From positions 126,477,639 to 126,541,638 of the forward strand of contig OW386292.2 in assembly GCA_936432065.2 (NCBI GenBank): 64,000 nucleotides of DNA, written 5' to 3'. The notes beneath the pieces were generated by a model, which had not been told where the DNA came from, did no database searches, and saw only the letters and a list, made by a program, of their open reading frames with translations. Below, piece by piece: positions 23,801-35,800 of the stretch; the first letter of the stretch is position 1, and each line of letters begins with the position of its first letter. The translations under genes and the position numbers were made by a program. This DNA comes from Rutpela maculata (Eukaryota; Arthropoda; Insecta; Coleoptera; Cerambycidae).

Positions 23801-26800
23801 CAAAAATTATATTTTGGCTGATCAGAAGCAGGAGACTTGATGCTGCGTTGTGGATGGGCCTATATTTCTTTTTCTTTTTCCGATATAATTTTATTTACTT
23901 TTAACCTTTTGCTTCGCTTCGCGGGGTCTGCCCGTTCCCCTTGCCTGCTCGCATGTCTGAGTGCTGCTGTTGTTATTATTGTTGTTATTATTATAAAATA
24001 TAACATTCGTTAGATTATTACAATTCATTACTGAATATTAACAAATAAAATAATAATTATTTTTTTCTTGAAATTTTAGATTTATATGTATTAATATTTT
24101 TTTATAGCCTTTTTATAATCTTAGATTTAGGTTATTTGTATTTGGGCAAATGGAAGAAGAGCTCTACATTTCAATTTTTACCATTTTTACTTTGAGTAAA
24201 ATAAATGTATTATTATTACTATTATTATTATTATAATGAACGAACTAAAAGTTTTCTTATCAAAAGGAAAAAATATAAATGAAATAAATTTAAATAAACA
24301 ATTATTCTGTAAATAACAAAAATTACAAACATAAACTCAAATAGGGCATTTACTGAATACCTAATCTAAAAATAAAATATTTTTTTAAAATAGCCCGTTA
24401 AAAGGGCTAGTTTTTCAAAGCTGTATCTGTTAGTCGTCTGATATTTGTGCATAGAATACCACCAACTGAAAATGCCCTTCCTCTCTCGATACTGGTAGGT
24501 CGATAAGTTAATAAGAATTGGTAATAACATTCTTCTAAATGTTTTCCACGGATATTTGAGGCAGTGACATATTCAATTTCCTGTCGCAAGATATTGTCAA
24601 TGTCTCTCTTGTATTCCTTAGGGCTTGGTGTTTGGGTTTTACTTTTTATAATATTATTTATTTATTGCCAACAGTGCTGGGACAGTCACTCTATATTTAG
24701 TGAATACTAGTCACTGACATAAATAGAAACATTGAATACGTGACATATCGTAAGTTCAGAATTTACCGAAATAACCGGTAAAAAATTTAAATAACCGGTA
24801 ATTATCGTCGTGTGTTTTTGGTCCTGTTTACCGGTTAACCGGTTAACCGGTAATGCAATCTCTAGTTTCTGTTTATCCTAAAAGTCCAATTCATTGCGCA
24901 TAGAAAATGTGTTTTTGTATTTAAGCAGGATCAACACTTATTGTGTAATAACGATTTATGTCATGTGTTCTCCAGTCTCCTTTTTCACAATTTTTTTTTT
25001 GAGGTCTTATGGTTCATAGTAGGACAGAAAGCATTATACACGTGGATAGGGCACATAATAAGCTGTTAAAATGGGTCTCTTGTTAAAACGCGATAGGACG
25101 TACAGTTTTCGAGTAAAACGAACTTGTTTGGTTATGTTTGCTTTAAGTTTTCGTTGTGTTCTGAATTGTGATCTGATAAATAAATTCTATATTTTGGTGT
25201 TTTCTTTCTTAGGAGTTTGTTTTTTTAAATCATTTTCCGATGAAATGGACAGATAATAGCTGTTTTTCGAGGAAGGTAAAATTACTGTGGATTTTGTTAT
25301 AGATACAAAATAAGTTGCAATGATGATTCGAGACAAGCGTGAACCTTCAAATGGGGGAGTGCGAACCCCCTATTCCATCTGAGTCCCTTCATTTTTTCAT
25401 TAGCAATGTCCCTCATAAACAGAAAAAGCAAGAAGCGACACATAGTTTTATTTTTTCGTAGTCAGCGGTGAGTATTTACTAGTCAGTCGATGAAAAGTGT
25501 GATCTGAAATAATTTTTTGCAAACAAGTGCGTTTTACTCGAAAACGGTACGTTCTCTTTAACAAGAGACCCGTTTTAATGCCCTATTATGTGCCCTGTCC
25601 ACGTGTGGCCGCAAAAAGAAATTGTGAAAAAGGAGAGTGGAGAACACATGACATAAATCGTTATTACACAATAAGTGTTGATCCTACTTAAATACAAAAA
25701 CACATTTTCTATGCGCAATGAATTGGACTTTTAGGATCAACAAAAACACTTACCAGAATTATACTGGTTTTGGTTTTTTTAATGCAACAATACCAAAATA
25801 GCCATTTTTGGCATATTTTGCTGTCTAGCTCCTAAACCAACGAATGTATTAAAATGAAACCAACGTAAATTTTCTTATATTAGGGTCGTACATGCATGAA
25901 AAAAAAATGGGCGAAAAAAAGTAGGTTCACTTTTTTTTTTAAAATGGGTTTTCAAAATTTCAACATCCCGTATCATGAAAACCACGAGGTATTCGATGAA
26001 AGTTTTTTCACAAATCATCATCCCTCCTTAAGGGCATTAGTATGTGTAGTATTGTAGATTGGAAATAATAGCCGTTTGTCCTGTACAGAAGACCCCCAAA
26101 TTCGGACAGCGCGACCTTTCCGGCCTCGTACAGCCAAAACCGTTTGTCCTACGGCAAATGTGTAATATACATATTATGTAGAGGAGGGATGAATCTTCAA
26201 AAAGTGTAACTTGGTAAAGAGCCCTTCGGGCAATAGGGAAAAAGATATGGACACATAAGTAAAATTTCAAAGTTTCAACCCCTAAAAATAGGGGACGCAC
26301 ATGGTGTAGCGGGGTGTAGTTTTCTGTGCTTGCTTATTATGCCCTCTTAAACAACTTCCACAAAAAAAAGTCCGCAGTACGCAAAATTTTTTATTATGTC
26401 TAATTCGACTGGAGTATGCTTGATATTTGTATTAATATTTCATCAAAATAGGTTACATAGAAGCACATGGCCCTAAACAGATCCGATTTAATACCTTTGA
26501 ATACATTATTGTGGACGTTTGGAAAATTGGAAATTTTTTATTATTCAAATAGGCTGTGAATGTTATGAAACGTCGAGATTTTAAATTTGAGCAAAAAAAA
26601 TATCTGTTTGTCGTTCTGTCTGTCGGTCTGTCTGCAACTTTTTTTGTGCGTACGATTTCTCTGGAACCGTTTAAGATATTGATTTGAAATTTGATATCCG
26701 TATGTATTTGAACAAGATTTGGAACTAGATTATATTTTGATCTTATTCCGTTGAAGGGTTGAGGGGTAAATTGCAATAAATGGAGGTAAATAGGTAAATC

Positions 26801-29800
26801 AAGTAAGTAAGAGTACATAAAATTGATTGGTATTTAGTATATATATAAAATAAGCTAAGGTCTCTCAAATATCTTCCCACCCCCACTACCACCCTCCTGC
26901 CGCCTAAACCGCCAGTAAGACCAAGTGAATGTTGAATTACAAACATTACATGTATATATGTTTACCTTTTCACAGTGTGACATCAAGTAATAATAAGTGG
27001 GATATCCCTATCTATCCATATTTTAATCTTGTTTTACCTTCCCCCAATTACCAGCTAATTACCCTTAACTAGTCTTAATTACGCTTAATTACCCATAATT
27101 ACTCTTACCTGCTAATTACCGCCATTATTATTCGCTAATTACCCCCCTTAATTACTTTTGGAAAAAATTTGGCGTGCTTTCGAAGAAATTTCAACTGACT
27201 GGAAGAAAATTCGAAAAAAAACATTAATTATTTTTGTACCCAGAAAATGCCAATTTATTATAATATATTTATACATATTGTACACGTTGTAGTATACACT
27301 TCGATTAACATTTTCTTGTGTACAATCAGTCACAGGACTGTTGTGTTTAGTTCAGTGTCCGGTACAGTGACATAGGTTAGGTTAGGTTAGGTAATACAAC
27401 CCTGTTTACCTTTGGGTACTTCCAACCCTTGTTGGGTGTTCCGATCATAATTTATGAATTTCTAAGTTAAAAGTTATTTACAACTGTTTCTTCTCTTTGA
27501 GATGTGATAATGCCAGCAATTTTTCTGTAGATTTACATGAAACCTGGTACACGGAGATTTAGAGATCATTTTTGTTGTGTAGTAGATAATTATATTGGTA
27601 AATACAATATTAGGTATATCATTTAGGTTATTTTTATGTTAGTGGAAAAGGACAATAAAATCAACTTAACTTTAGCATGTAAAAATAACAAAGTGGATTT
27701 CAATATTTGCAGAAAACCGAATACCACTATATCAAATTTTCCATTAGTCCTAAATCACATGAATTAATAGTGTACAATTTAAAGATATCACAGCCTGTTT
27801 CAGGGCAACTCTTTAAAAGACAAAATTAAATATCATCAAAACAATAGCGTTTAACAACGGGTTTCAACAGAAAACGATAGAAAACAATAAAACTAGCATA
27901 TCACAAGATTTATCCATATATTAAAGATAAAGAAAATACTAAATATGTTTCACTATCATATTATAGTAGTACCTGGAAAAAAACCGCAAACATCTTGACA
28001 AGTCATAATCTAAAAGTTGATTTTAAATCACGGCCAAAACTGTCGCATCTTTTGTTTAATACCAAAGATAAGATTAATGATCTGGAAAAATCAGGTGTTA
28101 GTAAGTTAACATGTTGGTCTTTGTCAAGACTCAGCAAATGTTGATTGACATTTTCTATTCAATATTCAGAATGTAAATAGTGCCTTTGAACAATTTTATG
28201 AAAAAATATATGCTGTCCTTAATTCAACTGGTCTTAAAACTGTAGTCAGTATTACCATGGTATAATTCCAATATAATTAAACGTATTAAACTGAAACACA
28301 AAGCATTGTAAAAACTCGACGATCCTCTTGCACTCGACGAGTTTAAATTATTAAGAACTTATACCAAAGATCAGGTTGATACTGAATATAAAGAATATTG
28401 TCATGGCATTGAAAATTATGTTAAAACTAACCCCAATAATTTTTGGCAGTTTATCGAGATTTTAAGTTTGAGCAAAAAAAATGTCTGTCTGTAACTTTTT
28501 TTGTGCAAGATTACTCTGGAACCGTTTAAGATATTGGTTTGAAATTTTGTACACGTATTAATTTAATGAGATCTGGAACTAGATTATATTTTCATCTTAT
28601 TCCGTTGGAGGGTTGGGGGGTAAATTGGGGTAGATGGGAATAAATCGAGCCAGTAAGAGTCCATAAAATTGGTATTTAGTATACATACAGGGTGTTCCAG
28701 ATTTAAACGGACATACTCTAGTGGAAGGTAGAGCACACTCACCTATTCTTACCGTTGAATGTGAACCGTTTTTGAGATACGGGGTGTTTTATGGTTCTTG
28801 ACCAGACCTTTAGTCCGCCATATTTTTGAAATGACTGCACATATTTAGACAAAATTTGGTATACATATTGTACTTTTTTAGGTTAATTAATATCTTAAGT
28901 GATTTTGGAAAAATTCCAGGACTGACCTCCATTTTTTTAATATGGCTCTTAGGGTCGTTAACATCACACCAAAAATTTTGGAATTTTGGAATGATATTTG
29001 GCATTGAGTCCTGCTTGTTGTAAAACTAAAGGATACCAAAAATGACTTGATTTGGTGTTCTACAGGGTGTTTTATAAGCAAAGTTGTAAAAATCACCACT
29101 AATAAAGTACCTTTATTTTTCAAAATATGAAAAAATTCCACTAAGAAAAGTTATTTAGAATGCAATTTTATATCTCTATACCAAATTTCAGGAATATAAA
29201 ATTATTTTTTTGAAACTTCCCTTTTGCGAATTAAGAGTTGAATTCATATTTAAAGTTGTGTAGGAGCAAATGTTAATCATCTCAAAAAGTAGGCTATTGG
29301 TAAATAAAAAATTGAATATACAAGATGTAAGAAGGTATAATGTTAATCGAACTAATTGTAAAATAAGAAAAAATTACTAACAGAAGATTAATGAGGTTTA
29401 AATATTATAACAAGTAATAAATGTCAAAAACATAACAGATTCTCAAACAAATTAATTATTGACCAATACAAAATAATGTTTACAATTTTTCTATTATTCG
29501 ACGTAGCTACCACCCACATCCACACACATTTCGATCCTTCGCCTGAAGTCCTTAAAACTGTTTCGAATATGATTTAACGGTATGGAGTTTACGGCATTTG
29601 TAATTCTGCTTAAATACTGCTACATCGTTAGCCAACTGCTTGAGGCGGCCCCATAAAAAGAAATCCAATATTGATAGGTCTGGGGATCTCGCCGGCCACT
29701 TGATCGGTCCATTCCTGGCAATTTTCTCAAAAATTTAAATTCAACCACCGATTAACCATTTCTGTGGAGTGGCCAGGGCAACCATCATGTTGAAAATGAA

Positions 29801-32800
29801 CTAAAGGCACACATTCACTTTTTTGTAATATTGTCTTCTACAATGAATTCTAAAATTTGGATTTTTAGAAGCCCAAAACCGACAATTCTGAGATGAAACA
29901 ACACCATTGGTTGTGAATGTGGATTCATCTGAGAAAATTATGAAATGATGAAAAAATCTCTCTTCCATGATTTTTTCTCCAATGGTCAAACAAAAATCCA
30001 ACTTACGGCCGTCATCTCCCTCTTCAAGCGTATGTTTATAATTTGCTTTATATGCTATAATTTTCTTTGCCTTGTAAATTCTTTGGAGTTCAGACTTGCT
30101 AATATTAATAAGAGCTGATCTCTCTCTTAGTGGCATCCTAGAATTTTCTATAACAGAGGCATGAGCTATAATAGCCCCAACATTGTCTTCATCATATGCT
30201 TTTATTTTTCTTTTCATGTTACGAACACTACCAGTAGCCAGCAACTTTTTAATTATTCTCATAGCCTGAGTACGTGACAAAGCAGTGGTTGGAAATTTCA
30301 AATTAAATTGGCTTACCACTTCTCTTAGCGAGTTTTCACCGCCAATTCCGTAGCATTGCACAATATAAATTTTTTCACGCACTGTGAGTACCATTTTCAC
30401 TTAATTTTTTATGCTTAGTTCGTTAATTTGAAACAGAAATTAAGGATAATATTGACTACGTTTGACAGATATGCCAATAATAAATGATAAATATGTATCC
30501 ACTGCTTTTCTCATAGCCTACTTTTAGCTTCTACATAACTTTAAATATTAATTCACGAAAAATAATTTCTATGCAGTTTTAACTGAATGGTTCAAAATAA
30601 AATACTAATTTATTGAAAAAATGGGAAGTTTCAAAAAAATAATAATAATTTTATATTCCTGAAATTTGGTATAGAAGTATAAAATTTCATTCTAAATAAC
30701 TTTTCTTAGTGGAATTTTTTCATATTTTGAAAAATAAAGGTACTTTATTAGTGGTGATTTTTACAACTTTGCTTATAAAACACCCTGTAGAACACCAAAT
30801 CAAGTCATTTTTGGTATACTTTAGTTTTACAACAAGCAGGACTCAATGCCCAAATACCATTCCAAAATTCCAAAATTGTTGGTCCATTACACCTCTTGTT
30901 ACATCTATCCTGGGACATACTGTATAATAGAAGCTAAGGTCTCAAAATATCTGTTGGCATTGCCACCGCCCCATCCATCTCCATCCATTGTTGAAGAGGT
31001 GAAAAAAATAAAATTGTGATTTAGTGTGTGAACAAGAACCAAAGGCCCCAAAGAATGTTTTTTTTACTTCATCCACCCTCACTACCGATGTGGCATACCG
31101 TTTTATGGGTTTTTGGGGTAGACGATTTCAAATATTATATTATTAAGTTCCATAAACAATTTTTTCTCATTGTGAGATTTGGATGGAAAATCTTGATGTG
31201 GAAGTAGTAATTCCTTGGACAGCGGTTTTTTATATTGTGATGGATCTTTTAAAAACTTTCAAACTAAAATCAGATTTTTTATCCCTTTTTTTAATTTTTG
31301 GACAACTATGCACTGTGCGATTTATTATACAAATATTATGGTTAATTCTTGGTCAAACTTACCTGAAGGCGCTGGAATGTAGGAGACAAGACGGGTTGGA
31401 TCACTAACTTCATTATCTACCGTCTCCGTTGCTCTGATCTCAAAATAGAACCTCTCGCATGCAGGGAGGAAGGATACATCTAGTTCAGGCACAAGAGCAT
31501 TGAATATGTACTGCAGATCATCTATATCCAGGTGAATGTAGACAATGTACTGGGTGCCTACGCAATTTGTGCTGGCGGTCCAATTTAAAGTATAATCTGT
31601 GTGTAACGTTATGTTTTCAACTGGGTCGGGAACTGAAATGGGAAGAAGAGATTCAGTGGGTGAGTTGCTAAATAATTTGTAATTATGTAAAAAATAGGAT
31701 CCACCAATATATCAAACATCATGCATCAAACATCAGCATATTATTATTATTATTGTGGTTACAAGGCAGAATAGTCTGGTTACATCATTTCAACAACGCA
31801 CATTTTTTCAGTACAGGATGCTTTTTCATTGCTTATCGAAGAATCGGGTGTCAGCTACTTCATTCGTGGAGATTAAGAGGGTGGGAGCTGCGCATTTGGT
31901 AATATAATTTTTCTTTTGCGTCAATCCAACAAAGCAACAAAACTATAAATAGTTTATTTATGTAATATAAATGAAAAAAGAATGCGTCAGATGCATGGGG
32001 TAAGTAGCGAAGGTTATCAATATGTATGAAAAACACGTGAAAATTCGTTACTGAAATTTATTTATATGATAATTTACGATATAAAAAACAATTAAAAAGT
32101 GTCAACTGACAATACCATGGAAAAAACCTGTCAGCTAGGCCTTTCAAGTGTACCGCAATGTCCAGGCGCTCACCACACCTTCTATCTTTAATGCCCCAGC
32201 TAACGTATTGTTTCATTTTTTTTAACCACCTGATAGTCAATTTCAAGTTTCTCTCAATACAAACTAATGAAATACTCTATTTCACGCCTGCTGATATCGC
32301 TTCTCTCATATGAAACTCGAAAGAAAATCATATTTGTATGAAATATTAGATAATCATATTATGCACAAATAGCAGTTGTGTCTAACACTCCCAGGTTTTC
32401 ACGCCTTAACCGGCTGTGACTTCAATGCAGTTTTTATAGGAAAGGGAAAAAGAAACCGCTAGAGTTATTACGGAAATGTTCGTCGTATATACAGGCTTTC
32501 GTTGACATTTCTCAACACGCACCTGAAAACTTGGATGAGAATTTTACTATTCTGGAGGAATTTGTTTGTCATATGTACGGTTCTAAAAGAATCAAGAATA
32601 TTAATCTCGTACGCATAGCTACTTTCATGAAGGCGTATAATGTCAATCAGAAAGAAGATGTCTTGAAAATTGACCAGAATTTGGAAGGATCTATGTTCCT
32701 CCATGTAAGACAGAATTGAAACAGCATTTTTTACGAACTTCTTACATTGCTCAATTGTGGAGTCATGCACATCTTCATACGCCAAGTTTGTCTTTACCAA

Positions 32801-35800
32801 CTGATTACGGATGGAAAGAACATGATGAGAAGTATATTTTCAAGTGGTTTCAAGATGATCAATTATCGAAAATTGAAAGTATCATAAATGAGAGCGAATA
32901 AATTCCAGGTATTCTATGCATATAATCTTTTACTTCGACACTTTTATTCATTTCAATGATTTTCAATACTTTTCGGCAGATATTTGTGAAGAGGAAAATG
33001 AGAGCGATGACGCTCGAGAATCTGAGGAAAATCTTTATTTGGAAGACCATTCAGATAGCACTTCCGAAGAGGAAGATAATTTAGAATACTGCAGTGAGAG
33101 TGATTCAGATGAGAATTGATTTGTTTTATTCGTATTGAATGTGCAAAAATCATTTAATCCTCACTATTCTTAATCAATGATTGCAATCTCTAAGTATTCT
33201 CTAATATTTATGTCTAATAGTTCATACAAATATGATTTTCTTTCAAGTTTCATACGTTAACTGGGGCTTATTTGGTGAGCGCCTGGACGTTGCGGTACGC
33301 TTAAAAGACCTAGCTGTTTTGTACCATGATATTGTCAGCTCACAAATTGTAATGGTTCTTTTATATCATATATATGAATTTCAGCTTTGTTGAAATAACG
33401 AATTTTCACGTGTTTTCATACATATTGACAACCTTCGCCCCCTACCCTATGCAGCTGACACAATTTTTTTTCATTTATATTACATAAATAAACTATTTAT
33501 AGTTTTGTAGCTTTGTTAGATTGATGGAAAAAAAAGTTACCAAATGCGCAGCCTCCCACGCTATTAATCTCCACGGTCACGCCAGCTGATACTTATTTTA
33601 GTTGTTTTTCGAACGAAAACTAACATTTAATAAACAAAGAAGTCGTGTTGAAATGACGCATAAAATATTGACGCCACCTTCCAGACTAGAAGACGTATGT
33701 CCTATTTATAGCCTACAATGACAAAGAAACAGAATATAAAATATAAAGTACAAGAATGAGACAAACTACAAAAGTACCAATACAAAAATAATACAATATA
33801 CAAAAATTTAACAATATACTTTGTGTATCCGGATGGGGAATTATATTTAACAAAGTTTTTTCAATTATGAAGAAAGGCTTAAATTTTAGTTGTAAAATAA
33901 GGAAGAAACAATTTTCAAAAAAAAAAACATTTTATCCAACTAGGTTGTTTCACATGTAGACCTCCTATGTATTCATGGTTGCAACAGCATCCACAATTTT
34001 TTGTTTTGTTAAATCTACGTCATCGTCGACATCGTTTGCGCATGCTTTTTTCTTTAAATACCCCATATGAGGCAATCAAACAGAGTTAGATCTGGGGATC
34101 GAGCTGGTCATGCTATTAGTCCATAGCGGCCAATCCACCTGTCGAGGAAGTGATTGTCTAATTAGAATTGTAGAGTGTGCTGGGCATCCACCCTGCTGGA
34201 TTTTTTTTTCTTCTAAATTATAAATTTTTATTGTCCAGTTCGCCCAAAACAAAATTATTCCAAGTTTCCAAATAAGCATTTTGATTAAAATTTCCATCCA
34301 TAAAATAAGGGTCGATTATTCTGTGATTACTTCAGTAAAATTAAATTAAATTTGGACCAAACCCGGAACAAATTTGTAACAAGCTAATTTCTTCGTGACT
34401 GTATTCTATGGCTATCAAGGAGTCTCTGACTGAAAATCCCAAAAAATCCGCCATGCAGAAATAAAGAAAAAATGCTCCGCCATGTTGAAATTATGCACTT
34501 TTTTCCTTTAGTCGGTAGGTAATAGCTCACACTGATGACACTTTAGGGAAAAAAGTAAAGAGGCAAAATTTTGAGAGAAAGAGCTAAGCTTCAATATGGT
34601 ATAAATCGGTTAAATATTAACAGAGTTATGATTGTCAAAATTACAGATTCTTTTCAAAATAGGGTATTTTTTTGCATTTTAACACCCTAAAAATGTAACA
34701 ATAGTCAACAAAAACTTTTGTTGGTAATACTAATTAAACGTGGATTATTTAAATATGAAATAAACCATATACCGATTAGTTTATTTGACGATTGACGTTT
34801 CGAAAAATAACAAAAGCATCTGTTTTTTCTTATTTTGATAAAAAACTTACACCAAGTCCAACTTTGCCTGAAAGTGCTAAACAATTTGTAAGAGACGGGG
34901 GGTTTCTCCTTGGAAAAATTGTGTTTCAACGCCCGGCTCAATGTAAAGATATTGTTCATCGGTGTGTTTCATCTGTTCGTTATCATTATGGTTTAAATTG
35001 TATTGTTATTTTCGATGAAAGCACTTTCGTTAAATTTACAGAATATCAAGAAAGAGCTAAAAATGCATTTCAGAAAGAAATTAATATTGACCCAAAAAAG
35101 TAGTAGAGATATCTCAAAACGAATTTTAGCATCAGTGTCAAATAAAGATCAGTTAATTAAACTTCTAACATCAAATTTCAATCAAAATAATATCACAGTC
35201 AAATGTGCTGATGCAGATGCTGATTATTTAATTGTAAAAGCTGCTATTGATTGCTCAGCTGATATGTGTAACCCTGTTATAGTTGTTGGTCAAGATACAG
35301 ACTTAACGTTATAACGTTACTTATTGAGCATTGCAAAACAAAAAATGTATACATGATGGTCTGGTGATTGAGGTAAATCTGATAAAATAACGAATATCTG
35401 CAAGTTACCTTCAGAACTAAGTGAAAATGTAGTAAAAAAATACTCTATTTGCACATGCCATATTCGGATGCGATACCACCTCTGCATTCTATAAAAATGG
35501 CAAAAAACAGTATTTTCAGTTTTAGAAAATAATACTGAACTAAGTAATAGCCTATTAATTTTCAAAAGTTTTGCTGAAGCAAATCAGCTTGTAGTAATTG
35601 GGGAAGAATTTATTTTAAGATGGTATGGCAGTAAAAAAAAACAATAGTTTAAATGATTACAGCTACAGGTTCGTTAGGAATAATCAGATTTTTGCTAGAC
35701 AAAATATTTTCCACCACTTCGATCTAACAGTTCTTCCGCCAATATCCGATGCCACTAAATAGCATACTTATAGAGTGTATTGACAAATTCAAGTCTGGTT

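Larger units (their letters stand above)
21552..24864 (-). mobile_element. hAT-superfamily transposon with perfect 8-bp target duplication
   Basis: The termini are TAGAGATTGTAATTACC-like at 21552 and CCGGTAATGCAATCTCTA ending at 24864. Subterminal AACCGGTTAACCGGT repeats lie at both ends. The element is flanked on both sides by the identical octamer GTTTCTGT (21544-21551 and 24865-24872). Only the C-terminal end of a transposase survives (24365-24600, minus). The interior has been filled by a palindromic MITE (21640-23146) and a non-LTR fragment (about 23230-24225). About 0.7 kb of the 3.3 kb is original hAT sequence. Confidence 0.9.
20891..26415. mobile_element. Large fold-back element, split by a hAT insertion
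   Basis: The ends are reverse complements: CCAGTCGAATTAGACAT at 20892 and ATGTCTAATTCGACTGG near 26397-26413. The left arm is 20891-21551 plus 24865-25125 and the right arm is about 25520-26415, giving ~900-bp arms around a ~400-bp loop. The left arm is interrupted precisely by the hAT at 21552-24864. Excising that insertion leaves a ~2.2-kb nearly pure hairpin. The apparent open frames in both arms are mirror images of each other. Confidence 0.85.

Noticed and set aside
29801..30400. Open 199-residue transposase half as a possible domesticated gene
   Set aside because: It breaks off before the second catalytic Asp, the remainder is present in other frames, and the terminal repeats are still attached; ordinary mariner decay.
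32531..32719. Possible small stand-alone host gene beginning MDENFTILEEF
   Set aside because: It continues upstream without a Met into the GCD motif and is part of the Element II family protein.
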